From Photorhabdus laumondii subsp. laumondii (lineage in GTDB: Bacteria; Pseudomonadota; Gammaproteobacteria; Enterobacterales; Enterobacteriaceae), in the NCBI RefSeq assembly GCF_003343245.1, contig NZ_CP024901.1:3720001-3784000 (forward strand): a DNA stretch of 64,000 nt, written 5' to 3'. Both the position numbers and the translations under genes were made by a program. The notes beneath the pieces were generated by a model. It did not search any database and had not been told where the DNA came from. It was given only the letters and a program-made list of their open reading frames with translations. Shown in pieces: positions 53,428 to 64,000 of this stretch (position 1 is the first letter of the stretch; every line of letters starts with the position of its first letter).

Positions 53428-53887
53428 TTCTTAATTCCCTAATCCATAGTATAAATCAGATTCTATTTATTCTTATTAGAACGATATAGTTTTTGTTAAA
53501 TGCACTTTATACCTTTATTTAATAAAATATAAAGTAAATTTTCATTATTTTTTCACAAAAAATTAAAATTAACACACAATTTTTTAAGATATAGATCACA
53601 TAAACACACAATCAATAACCCCACTAAGATGATTGAACCAATAATCATCTCACAAGTTATTTAAAACTTTCCATTTAAAAATATTATTTATTCGAAGAAC
53701 CTTTATTTTTCAATTCATTAAGTATTACTATAGAAAAATTAACAAGTTTTTGATACATGAACATTTTGAGAACGATGTAATTATAAGAAATTATTAACTA
53801 TAATTGTACAGCCTGGTTGCTTTTTTATAATTTAAGCAACAATATACACGGCATGATATCAATACCTGAAAGAAAACAATTCTCATC
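53428..53887. other. dctA-ybfF divergent intergenic region
   Basis: 460 bp, very AT-rich. A right half of a CRP-type site (TAGATCACAT, near 53596) could serve dctA, which is catabolite-activated in E. coli, but the left half is poor. No gene seen. Confidence 0.4.
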
Positions 53888-54679
53888 ATGAAATTAGTCA
53901 ACCCATTAAACTACCATATGCAGATACCGGAAAATCCGCTCTCTCCTATCCCTGTGGTATTAATCCACGGGTTATTCGGTGATCTCAATAATCTTGGGGT
54001 TTTGGCTCGTGATTTGCAGCAATACTATCCCGTCATTCAAGTCGATGTACGCAATCACGGTTTATCTCCACGGGCAAATAACATGGATTACCACGATATG
54101 GCACAAGATGTTATTTCCCTGCTGGATCATCTGCAAATTCAGTCCGCCATTATTATTGGTCATTCAATGGGCGGTAAGATCGCGATGGCAATGACTGCAC
54201 TAGCACCAGAGCGGATAGAAAAAATTGTTCTTATTGATATAGCCCCCGTTGCCTATCAGGTTCACCGTCATGACCAAATTTTTACCGCACTGAACAAAGT
54301 GACAGCAGCCGGAGTTAAATCCCGTCAAGACGCCGCTAAGATTATGCGAGAAAATATTCAGGAAGAAGGTGTCATTCAGTTTTTACTGAAATCATTCCAT
54401 CAGGGGGAATGGAAATTCAATTTACCGGTATTAATTAACCAGTATGAAAAGATCATCGGCTGGCAAGAAATCCCTACATGGCCTCGCCCTGCCCTGTTTA
54501 TTCGTGGCGGCCTTTCCTCTTATATCCAGGAAGAGTACCGGAATAATATCACCAGACAATTTCCACAAGCCAAAGCTTGGGTTATCGCCGGTTGCGATCA
54601 CTGGGTTCACGCAGAAAAACCCGACGCAGTGTTAAAGGCAATTCATCATTTCCTTAATACTAATACGGAATTAATGTAG
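53888..54679 (+). CDS. ybfF: Alpha/beta-hydrolase esterase YbfF
   Basis: 263 aa. Oxyanion hole at LIHGLFGDLNNLG, nucleophile elbow GHSMGGKIAMAM, acid/His near GCDHWVHAEKP. E. coli YbfF hydrolyses short acyl esters including palmitoyl-CoA and malonyl-CoA. In E. coli it is divergent from seqA; here it is separated from that context and convergent with the MARTX gene. Confidence 0.92.
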   Translation: MKLVNPLNYHMQIPENPLSPIPVVLIHGLFGDLNNLGVLARDLQQYYPVIQVDVRNHGLSPRANNMDYHDMAQDVISLLDHLQIQSAIIIGHSMGGKIAMAMTALAPERIEKIVLIDIAPVAYQVHRHDQIFTALNKVTAAGVKSRQDAAKIMRENIQEEGVIQFLLKSFHQGEWKFNLPVLINQYEKIIGWQEIPTWPRPALFIRGGLSSYIQEEYRNNITRQFPQAKAWVIAGCDHWVHAEKPDAVLKAIHHFLNTNTELM

Positions 54680-54701
54680 AAAACCGGTTAATTAGCGATA
54701 A

Positions 54702-54728
54702 AAGTGGCTCACTTATCTTGAGCCACTT
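54702..54728. terminator. Bidirectional terminator between ybfF and the toxin gene
   Basis: AAGTGGCTCA (54702-54711) pairs with TGAGCCACTT (54719-54728); both flanks are A/T rich. It lies between two convergent genes, 23 bp past ybfF and 18 bp past the toxin stop. Confidence 0.8.
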
Positions 54729-54745
54729 AATTATCATGAAGTTAA

Positions 54746-57700
54746 TTAGGCAAATTTCCCTTTGCCAATCGTGACATCGGTCCATGCCGTTGTAATAGCC
54801 ACTTTCGCTTGACTCTCCAGCCCCTCAATAAAACCATTATCACCGACTGTCGGAGCAAAACTACTCATTGCCTGGATCAAAGAATCCACCACATTATCTG
54901 ACAGTGCAGTAAATTCACGCTTCCCTAATGCGTTCTTATCACCTATCTGAGTCACCAATTTGGCACGATTGCCATTAAAGTAATTATCAAATGTCACCGA
55001 ACCTACTGACTCAAACACCCCCTGAGCATCGTTGTCCCGAGTTTGGCGCTTCACCGACAACACCAGATCATATCCGCTGCGCTGCAACCATAGGTTTCGC
55101 CAGTCAACGTTATTAAGCAATATCATGTCTTCTGCGCTGATATCATTGACCGATGTATCAATCACCTCTCCGCTAACCATAAAACTGTCTGCCCCCGAAC
55201 CACCGTGGAAGCGGTTCTGATACCCACCCAGCACCAGCAGATCCTGACCATCACCGCCATTAAACTCACTGAACTTCGAAATCGCTGCGGCTATCAGATG
55301 ATCATCACCTTCTCCACCGTTAATTACCGCATGGTAGCCCATCAGTTTTATCGCATCATTGCCGAAATAGCCGTCGATCCGGTTGTCATTACCAAATACT
55401 CTGGCAAAATCATTGCCTTCACCTAACTCAATCTGGTTATTATTGCCGATGGTGACAACATAATCCTGACCTTCACCGCTATCCACCCGGTTATAGTTGC
55501 CGGAAGCGACGACGTAATCCTGTCCGTTACCCGCCTCAATAAAACCACCTTCGCCAAAAACAAATGCCTGGTCATTGCCTTCACCCATAAATACATGGTT
55601 AATTCGCCCAGCCACCACTGCGGTATCATCGCCATGACCGCCAAACATCCAGTTTTCACGTCCCATCAGGACGCCCAGATCATCTCCTTCACCGCCTGTA
55701 AAGAGGTTGGAAGTACCAATTGAATAATAAACATCATCACCGCGACCACCCCAGAAGTTGTTGTTATCGCCCAGATAAGCACCAAGATCTTTACCGTCAC
55801 CCCCCCAGTTGAAGTTATAGTTCCCCAACGAGATATGGATATCGCCATCATCATGCAAATGGCCGCTGTTACGCAGGAAATCAAACGTTTTTTCCTCCAT
55901 ATTAAGCAAATCAGCCGTCAAGTTCTCTTTCAGATGCGTGACTAAGGAGTGCATTTCTGTCTGCTTATCTTTACTGAACATCGTTGCAAACAGATTAGGC
56001 AAATTCAGTGAGTTAAAGCCAAATGCAGGTTTTGCTTTATCATCGGCCTGAGCACGCTTTCCATCGACACTCACTGGAGATTCCGGTGTATGGTTTTCGT
56101 CAGGCGCTTTCCCTTGCAGGCCATGACTTTCTGCAAATGATCTGATGCCATCCGCCCCCATATCCATACCCGCTTTCAAACCATCAAGCAACTTCTTCGG
56201 ATTTGTAAACGCTTTCAGTTGATCCCCACTAAACTCTGCAATCACGGCCAGCATTTCTCGCAGAATCGCTTCGCCATCAACCGGTTCTCCTGTACAGGAA
56301 ACCATTTGTCCCTCTGCGGTATAATTGACGCCAAAAATGTCCGCTAAAGTCGTCTCCTCGTTTACACTGGCTAACCGGCCAAGCAATTTGTTCTTAAGCT
56401 GACGCGGCAAATCTTGCGGATGATAGGTAAACGTAGTCTTCACCATACCCGTTGCCGAATATTGCTGCGTCATCAGGCCAAACAACGAACCCAGGTTGGT
56501 ATCCAGAATCGACTGGATATGGTCACCGAACATAAAATTCCAGTTACCGGCTGTTACCTGAATATCTGCCCCCTGCCCCCCGACGGCAAAGTTAAAAGCC
56601 AACTTCTCATTAGCCTGACGGAATCTATTTGCGCGGCTCATTGTGCCCATATCAGTCACATTGCAGGTTAGCCATTGGTGATATTTTTTATTCAATGTGG
56701 TTTCAATATCTCGCTTCACACCGCGGCTACTACGTTCATGCTGTAAATCCAGCTCAACCAGCGTTTTGTAGTTCACACTGCTGGTTTGATCCAAACCGGA
56801 CATATCCCGTACAAATTTGCTCGCACCGGTGAGTGTCCATTGCTGATCTTGCGCGATTAACCCATCCCGTTCTTCGCCAAAGTGAGCAATACTTTGTAGT
56901 ACTCCGGTGACATGCATCACGCCATCAAATGGATTAACCAACGGCGGCGTTGGCATGGATTTATCCATCATCACAATCAGGTCATTACTGCTGCCCTGAT
57001 TGAAGCTGACATTACGATTACCAATAAACATCTGCGCCCCTTCAAGCGCCTGATAACCCCTGATATCGAAGCTGTGTTTGCTATCTCCGTCACCGAGATG
57101 AACCATCACATTATTGTCACCGAAGGCCAGCGATTTAAAGCCTCCGTTACCCACTTTAATACCGACATTTGATGTTCCCCAATTGAGCGCAGTAAACTCC
57201 CCTTCACCCACATTAACCTGAATGTTGCCGGAGTAGCTAAGCTGATTATTCGATTTATTATTGGCGTCAATCTGAATGGTATTTTCACGTTTCTTTGGCG
57301 CAGTAAAAGGATAACGATAATCTGCAACTGCCCCTCTCGTCACCACATCAGCACCGGTATATCCCACTTTGGCAAGGGTGATGTCACTTTCAGTAATTCC
57401 GCGAATCACCCTTTCTGTACGGGGCGTCAATTCACCCTGTTTATTCCATTCGAATACAATTTTGTTATCAGGCAAGTTATTAACCCATTGGTTGTTTGCA
57501 TCACGGGTCAATTTACGGCCTGTTGCATCAATCGCGACTTCGCTACGGCGGGCAGAAACATGACTGCGAATACCTTGCTTATCTAACGCTGTGATAAAGC
57601 GACGAGCAAAACCGTCCCGCTTATCATCACTGATCAAAGAACACCCCACGAGGCTGATATGGTCAAGTTTGCCCACCGGTTTAAGATCGTGACTGAACTG

Positions 57701-57799
57701 CTTTAGTCTCACAGCAAGTTCGTCGGCAGTGTAACCACTCAGGCGAATGTTATTTTGCGCCGACGTATCACGGCCATGACCAACAATTTGCCAACGTAA
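54746..57799 (-). pseudogene. rtxA: MARTX-type toxin, C-terminal half (C80 protease remainder and calcium-binding repeats)
   Basis: In frame with the upstream half once the IS982 element is removed. The first residues, LRWQIVGHGRDTSAQNN, carry the catalytic His of the C80 (CPD) self-processing protease, which is activated by inositol hexakisphosphate inside host cells. The catalytic Cys follows at 57643-57641 in ISLVGCSL. The long middle region is of unknown role. The end (about 55.0-55.9 kb) holds glycine-rich nonapeptide-type calcium-binding repeats (GGEGDD, GGHGDD, GEGNDQ) typical of type I secreted toxins. A 988-codon frame with its own ATG at 57712 remains but lacks the protease His. Confidence 0.85.
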
Positions 57800-57803
57800 C
57801 TTA
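57797..57803. repeat. Target duplication, left copy (TAACTTA)
   Basis: 7-bp direct repeat identical to 58794-58800, flanking the IS982 element. Deleting the element plus one copy gives a continuous toxin frame. Confidence 0.9.
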
Positions 57804-58793
57804 ACCCGAATTCTGCTTAATCCGTCATTGAAAAATCGTCTTCTGAGTAGAAAACTTTCAGTGATGGCTTCTTCAATTTAAGGCAGTAAGCAATCAATCC
57901 ACCTAAAACGCACAACAGAAAGCCTTTTATACTTCGGTGGCGGGAATGCTCTATTTGAGAAAGAGTTTTTAATTGCCCATTAATCGTTTCAATGATAAAA
58001 CGCTTTTTTAACATTATCTTATCCCACTCAGCTTGCATACTCGCTTTCATGTTACGCCGTTTTTTCGTGATGAAAGTGACATCGGTTTTAGCTAAATCGT
58101 CCGCCAATTCCTGGCTGAGGTAACCTTTGTCACCGTAAAGAGAACCCGTTAATTCTTTTGATAATTCACGAACAGGTTCCCGATCATCCACATTACCCGG
58201 AGTCACTTTAAGCGCGAGAATTTCACCCTGATGATTGACAACCAGGTGTAATTTGAAACCGTAAAACCAGCCCATTGAATTTTTTCCGCGCTTTGCTATC
58301 CCCGCAAAGACCTTATGTCGAGGGATGCGAATGTTATGGCAGACACTCAAACGGGTGGAATCAATAAAAGCAATGCCTGTGGGTTTCCCTTTTAATTGAG
58401 TCAGATAGCTGCATAATGGCACCAAAACGGAAGGAGCCACACTGACAAAACGAGGATAGCTAAGCAAGGTTGGAAAATCCTTATGGTGATATTTCCAAAT
58501 ATGTTCTAGATAAAAATGTTTAAAATCACGGTAATGCGACATATGAAAAAGGATCAAAATGGTCATGATTTCACTGGGATACATATGACCTTGTCGGCGG
58601 CGTAAACGATGCCCGCTATCGAGACAAAATTGTTCCCATTGAGGGATGAAAAAACGGCAAAAATCATCGACATCACAGAAAATTTCAACTAAGTTGTCCA
58701 TAGCCTGTTCCCCCCTCGGAGCTGTTTTTGGTGCACACCAAAACTTTGCTCCTGGAACAGGCTTCTCGTCAATTTCTTATCCAGAATTCGGGT
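57804..58793 (-). mobile_element. IS982-family insertion sequence inside the MARTX gene
   Basis: 990-bp element. Its ends ACCCGAATTCTG (57804-57815) and the complement at 58782-58793 are a perfect 12-bp inverted repeat, and it is flanked by 7-bp duplications. It encodes one intact transposase. Both size and ends fit the IS982 family. The intact ends and duplication suggest recent insertion. Confidence 0.92.
57817..58701 (-). CDS. IS982-family transposase
   Basis: 294 aa, full length. N-terminal FCDVDDFCRFFIPQWEQF is characteristic. The DDE triad is visible as IAFIDSTRLSVC (Asp), GSLYGDKGYLSQE (Asp) and KRFIIETINGQLK (Glu). Starts 92 bp inside the right IR and ends just short of the left IR. 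The frame is intact, so it may still be mobile. Confidence 0.93.
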   Translation of the reverse strand: MDNLVEIFCDVDDFCRFFIPQWEQFCLDSGHRLRRRQGHMYPSEIMTILILFHMSHYRDFKHFYLEHIWKYHHKDFPTLLSYPRFVSVAPSVLVPLCSYLTQLKGKPTGIAFIDSTRLSVCHNIRIPRHKVFAGIAKRGKNSMGWFYGFKLHLVVNHQGEILALKVTPGNVDDREPVRELSKELTGSLYGDKGYLSQELADDLAKTDVTFITKKRRNMKASMQAEWDKIMLKKRFIIETINGQLKTLSQIEHSRHRSIKGFLLCVLGGLIAYCLKLKKPSLKVFYSEDDFSMTD

Positions 58794-58796
58794 TAA

Positions 58797-61700
58797 CTTA
58801 CCGGATAATCTGGCAGAGTCGCCATAAACGACACGATATTTACCGTCAGCATCGAGTTGTACAACCACACTGGAATCTGGGTGTTTACCGGCCAGATTGG
58901 CGGCGGCTTTGGCAACGACCGGGTCATCCTCCATTTGAATAATGACCTGATGACTAAAACGAGTTGTACGATCATCGGTTTGTGGGGTGACGGTTACCTG
59001 CTCCCACGCCTCTGCATTTTTATTTTTGATCGCGTCACTTGATGACCATTTTTCCAGTAAGGGGCTTGCCGCATCCCCCTCAACCGGCACTTTCAGTATC
59101 AGCCGGTTTGCTGCCGGATAAGAGAGGACTTTATTGATATTCGACTGCACAAAGCTGGCAGCTTGCTTAAAGTTATTGCTCTCAACGTCAACCAGAACCT
59201 TCTTCGTTTGTTTACCTTGCTTAGCCGTTACTTCCAAGGTGATATCACCTTTCCGGTAATCAATGACACGCCCAGTGACGTTTGAACCTAAGTTAAATAC
59301 CGTGCCTTGCTCTTTCAATGCACGCAATACGTAGTTTTGTTCACCATCACGTGACGTTTTCCAAACGCCGTCATATCTCGCAATGGTTCCCTCTTCAAAC
59401 TTATTAAAGTGAATATAAAAGCTTTGGCCAGACTCTTTACTTGCCTGGAATTTATAACTCGTTATAAACCCTTTATGAAACGTATCCATAAAACGGCGGA
59501 AATCGTTATAGTTAGCAAACGATTTACCACCATAATTAGGATCATAAAATGACCAAACTGTTTGATTAAGTTTTTTATGCACCACAACGGACATGGCATG
59601 TTCTTCAGACATGAATGATATGTAAGTCGACTTTCTCACATGACGCAACTTATCCATGACGGATTCATAGCCTTCAACAGAGTAATTCAGTGCATTATTA
59701 ATATTCGGCCCGGCCAATCCATTAGCTTTCAATTTGCCGCCATAAGCAGCATTCGCTTTTCTATAAGCTTCAGGGGTAGAGCTATCCATAGACTGGCTGT
59801 ACTGCATCGATAATAAATCTTCAATAACCAGCCCAATATTTTGACGGCGATATTGAATCAACAAAGCCGATTCAATGGCGTTAATATCGGCTTTCTTATT
59901 GACTGATTTGTCGTTATAGGCTTTTACCGTGTCTTTTAACCACAACATATAAGCTTTACCTCCCCCTGAACCCTGTACACGTTCTTCCATTAAGTAACGG
60001 GCAGATAAAGCAAAACACAATCCTTGCATGAACTTTTTAGACTCAGCGGTATCCCCTTTAGTCAGGAGCACACTGCCAATTTCCGGGATGATTTTGCTGA
60101 TTTTTTCCAACACATTACCATCCTGGCTAAAATGGAATGAATAAGCCTCCAGCGCTTTCCCATTCGCGATAAGGTCGAAGATCTTATTATCAATTTTTTG
60201 TAGCACATCCCCTTTGATTGCCCCACGATGTTGAGAAGATGTTGTCAGCAGATTTTTATCCAACAGTGCTAGCTTATTGACCGGCAACTGATTAATCCTG
60301 TTTTTTGCCTCTTTCAGTACGGCCAGATCTTCTTCCATCAATCCTGCACTGAATCGTCCATCTGCCTGTACAACAAACTCGGGGTTAACATAACTGCTAG
60401 TTTCAACTATAGCCGTGGACTGGTAAGCCTCTCCAGACAAACCACTGCCAAGGGCACCCACTCGCTGCGGTTTAGCATTGTCTCTCTGTTTCGCTTCCTT
60501 TGCATTAGTCTGTGCCTGAACCACTTTATCCTCAGCCACGGCAATATCCTGTTTGCCTCGATTCTCCGCCTCTTGGTAGGCAACGTTAGCCTCATTTTTG
60601 GCTTTTTCTGCTCGCTGTTGTTGTAACTGTACCGCTTTCAAATTTATTCTTTTATAAGCATCTATGACATCTTGTTGCACACCAATACGATGCTGCTCAC
60701 TTTTCGCTACACCAGCCTCCGATTGCGCAATCGCTTTTTTTACTTGTTGTTGATTATCGGTAACATTTTGCTGAGCATTAAATAACTCTTCCTGTGTAGT
60801 AGATTTGGTGCGTTCCCATTGACTCTGAACATTGTTCAATAATCCAGCGGCAAATTGATTACGCCATTGGTTACCTGATTTACCGTGGTAATTATCAACG
60901 TCATTCAGTGCATCCAGACCTTGAGTCATGGAGAGCAGTTCATCTGTTACTGCGTGTGATTCTTCTTTTACCGCATCACGCTGCGCTTGCCCATTGGTGT
61001 TTAGCGCTGCCTGATCTGTTGATTCCAGTTGAGTCTGCATTCCTGCAATTGCTGCCAGTTGCTGCTCTTTTTCTTGTTCTAAGAGACGGCGATCTTCTTC
61101 AGCTCTATCTTTATCACTTAACGCATTTTGCGCCGCATTATCCTGTTTCGCCTGTTCGATAACAGACTTGGCGGGTAGTGAGCTCTCAGATTTCGCAACA
61201 ATATTATCGAGAATATAACCTACGCCATCATTTAAACCTGTACCCTTAAATTCGATTCGGTTACTACCCGTTTTTGCTGTTAGCGCCAACGTTTTGTTTT
61301 GCCATCCAGCGACATCTCCAGAAGTTGAGAATACCCGTTCACCATTCCAGAAAACATCCATGCCATTGTTAGTAAGATAAGCATTATGACGATTGGCAAA
61401 ATCAAAGCTCAGTGAAATAACTTCTCCTTCGAACAAGTTTTGTAAATCCTGATAAATCGTGGTGTTCACATCCGCATCAAGTTCACTGACGCGTTCTCCA
61501 TGCCCCTTGTTATCAAGACCATAAGTACCGGCTGAGTGAGATGCTTCAATACCATTAGTTGTCAGCCAGCCATAATTAACTTGTTCAAAATTACCATTGA
61601 TGATCAGATTGGCTTCCTGCCCCGGAGCATTGCTTTCGTTAATATTCAATGAATCATGGATACTTCCGAGCTCAGGCGTTTCGACCGCTGTTACAGAACC

Positions 61701-64000
61701 TCTCAAACGACCGCTTAAATCTGAACTTACCGGCGCAATTTCATCTATCTTAAAACCATCAATAGCAGAAACTTCGGCTAAATGAATCGCCCCTCTGCCT
61801 TTGTGCATCCCAGACGTATTAGCCTCACCGCCCTGAACCAGATAGTTGATCGCCTGACTGCCCCCTACACCTAACGCTGTCTGCTTGATCTGTTCAAAGA
61901 AGGAAGAGAGTCTGTTGCTTTGCGTATTGCTTTCTGCAACAGAGAAACTATAGAAATCACCGTTGCCAATCTTAATCGCCACATTATTGTGTGCATAAGA
62001 GGCATTCATCCCCAGACCATCACCAATATGAATATTGGTGTTATTTTTACCTTTCATCACCGCAACATTCAGGCCATTACCAACCTCAGTATTAACATTG
62101 AAATTACCCCACGCCACGTTAACGGAAACACCCTCACCCACTTTGGTATTCACATTCAGGTCGCCATGCGTCGCTGTTACATTTAAGCCATTTCCCACAG
62201 TGGTGGTGATATTCGCTTTGCCTTTTGCCACGGTGACTTGCATGCCATCACCCACTTTGGTGACAACATTGCCTTCACTCCATAAGGCATTAAAACTGTC
62301 ACCGTTACCTACCTGAGTGACAATGTTAGCCTTACCTTTAGCCAACACCACATTACGCCCATCACCGACCTTGGTAATGACATTCGCTTTGCCCCAAGCG
62401 CCAGTGTAATCATTACCGTGACCAACATGAGTGATAATATTGGCGTCACCCTGAACGATCGTCACTTCTTGTCCATCACCCACTTTGGTTATGATGTTCG
62501 CTTGACCTTTCGCGAAGTTATAACGGTCACCACTTCCCACTTGGGTCAGGATATTCGCTTCACCCCAAACCGCATTTACGCCGGTACCATTACCAACCTT
62601 CGTGATGATATTGGCTTTACCTTTGGCAAACCCCACCGTTGTGCCATGACCAACATGGGTCATGACATTCCCCACATTCGACACCAGCAAGCCGACGGTT
62701 GTCCCCTCTCCCACTTTGGTCAGAATATTACCTTCGCCAAGCAGTACGCCAGCAGTCATCGAGTTGCCTACATGCGTAATAACGTTCGCTTTCGCCCCCG
62801 CAACAACCCCCATAAAATCATTACCAGTTTTGGTAACAACATTCGCTTCTCCTAATGCCAAAACACCGGTTAAGCCATTGCCAACATGGGTCATGATATT
62901 AGCCTGACCAAACATGGCCGCCAACGTTGTACCATCACCGACTTTCGTCATCACGTTCAGTTCACCGGCAAACAAACCGATACTGGTGCCATTGCCCACA
63001 TGCGAATAGATATTGGCTTTCCCTACCATTAAGGCGGCGGTCAGGTCATTACCGACTTTGGTCAGCACATTGGCCCCACCGATCATAGCCACAAAAGTAT
63101 TACCATTCCCGACATGGGTAAAGATATTGGCCCCACCAATCATTGCGGCCAGCGTCATACCATTACCCACTTTAGTCGCAACATTGCCTTTTGCCAGCAT
63201 CAGGGCAACACTGGTACCATCCCCAATATGCGTAAACACGTTACCTGCGGCTATCATCAGTGCCAACGCATTACCGTCACCCACTTTAGTAAAGATGTTT
63301 ACTGCACCCCCCATCAATGCCCATATATCGCCTTTACCAACATGAGTAAATAGGTTGCCTGCACCAATCATGGCGGCAATCACAACTCCATCCCCGACTC
63401 TGGTCAAGAGATTGCCTGCGGCCCCCATCACCGCCAAAGTCTGGCCGCTACCGACATGGGTCAGTACATTACCTACCCCAAACAGAGTGCCAGTAGTATC
63501 GCCGTCTCCTATTTTGGTCAGGATATTGGCACCACCGAGCATCACACCTGTCGTATTCCCGTTACCAATATGAGTCAGAACGTTTGCGCCGCCGCCCATG
63601 ACTGCTAGTACATCACCATGCCCTTTCCTGGTAAGAACATTAGCCCCACCCAATGCAATTGCCCGGGTATTCGACATTTCGGCATCATCAGTGATATGCG
63701 TGATAACGTTAGCGCCACCGAGCATACCGGAAACCAAATCACCGGCACCAAGCTTAGTCAGGACATTGGCACCACCCACCAATACCGAGGAAACACGGCC
63801 ACTGCCTTTTTGGGTCATGACATTAAAACCACCGGCACCTAACCAGCTCGCTCTACCCTTGCCTATCTGCGTGTGCGTATTGTAGCCACCTAGCATCACC
63901 ACCCGGCTATTACCATTACCTTTATGGATCGAGATATTACCCACTGCCAAAAGATGAGCCAGAAATCGTCCATCCCCAACCCGCACCACAACATTTGCCA
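58797..64000 (-). pseudogene. rtxA: MARTX-type toxin, N-terminal and effector part, interrupted by IS982; start outside window
   Basis: An open frame of more than 1,730 codons runs from the window edge to the IS; it would end in IS-derived residues. Numbering from 63989: (1-690) about 35 glycine-rich repeats of ~19-20 residues (GxANVxTxVGxGxxxxxMxG), the MARTX N-terminal repeats; (795-935) a carbohydrate-binding-like domain (NLIINGNFEQVNYGW to YILDNI) known from RtxA; (940-1190) a long Glu/Gln/Ala coiled coil; (1320-1490) a C58/YopT-LifA-like cysteine protease domain with Cys1325 (GLCFALSARYL), His1464 (EEHAMSVVV) and Asp1483 (FYDPNYGG); (1650-1731) the start of the C80 self-processing protease. 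The secretion genes rtxBDE are not in the window. Confidence 0.85.

Noticed and set aside
63013..63345. Several plus-strand Pro/Thr-rich frames in 61.9-63.9 kb
   Set aside because: These are antisense translations of the glycine-rich MARTX repeats; the repetitive Leu-Pro-x-Pro-Thr pattern is the complement of the repeat code.
61900..64000. CRISPR-like array suggested by regular spacing of repeats
   Set aside because: The ~57-60-bp periodicity lies within one long open reading frame and the whole unit is similar; there are no unique spacers.

Overview
The window looks like chromosome from an AT-rich, insect-associated Enterobacterales/Morganellaceae bacterium, most likely Photorhabdus (close to P. 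luminescens/laumondii). This is inferred from the E. coli-like order of core genes, an unusually dense set of 127-bp ERIC elements (twelve full, truncated or divergent copies plus one terminus-like scar), and toxin/effector genes at both ends. No database search was possible.

Region 1 (1-4.7 kb) is accessory. It holds a partial secretion-associated protein on the minus strand, an ERIC abutting an IS630-type transposase, and a CesT-like type III chaperone followed by a 509-aa protein of unknown fold that looks like its effector. Region 2 (4.8-16.1 kb) is a conserved core block: yfcG, yfcH, then on the minus strand pdxB-usg-truA-dedA-accD-folC-dedD-cvpA-purF-ubiX, with a PurR-type operator before cvpA-purF. 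Region 3 (16.2-25.7 kb) is decayed and mobile-rich. It has an AraC C-terminal remnant, a frameshifted lipoprotein with a SecDF P1-head-like C-terminus, a small gene split by an ERIC, and a partial EamA gene duplication carrying a 123-bp MITE-like insertion. An intact EamA gene follows, then the tricarboxylate system: tctDE on the minus strand and tctCBA on the plus strand. A lipoprotein gene separates the two tct halves. A same-orientation ERIC pair lies on each side of the lipoprotein-tctCBA block, and the two pairs point in opposite directions.

Region 4 (25.8-50.8 kb) is again the E. coli-like backbone: fabB (with a FabR-like operator), mnmC, yfcL-epmC-yfcA-aroC-prmB, smrB, sixA, fadIJ (with FadR-like sites), fadL and mlaA. 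A complete histidine-utilisation block (permease, hutH, hutU, hutC, hutG, hutI; 34.0-42.7 kb) sits between prmB and smrB. Two copies of the same short palindrome, upstream of hutU and of hutI, are probable HutC operators. mepA and yfcZ, expected from the E. coli order, were not seen.

Region 5 (51-64 kb) starts with tRNA-Arg(CCT), followed by a divergent ERIC, a small lipoprotein, dctA and ybfF. It ends in a very large MARTX/RTX-type toxin gene on the minus strand that runs off the window. The toxin has glycine-rich repeats, a carbohydrate-binding-like domain, a coiled coil, a YopT/LifA-like (C58) Cys-His-Asp effector domain, a C80 self-processing protease and C-terminal calcium-binding repeats. 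An IS982-family element with a 7-bp target duplication sits exactly inside the C80 protease domain. Removing the element and one repeat restores the reading frame, so this is a recently inactivated toxin.
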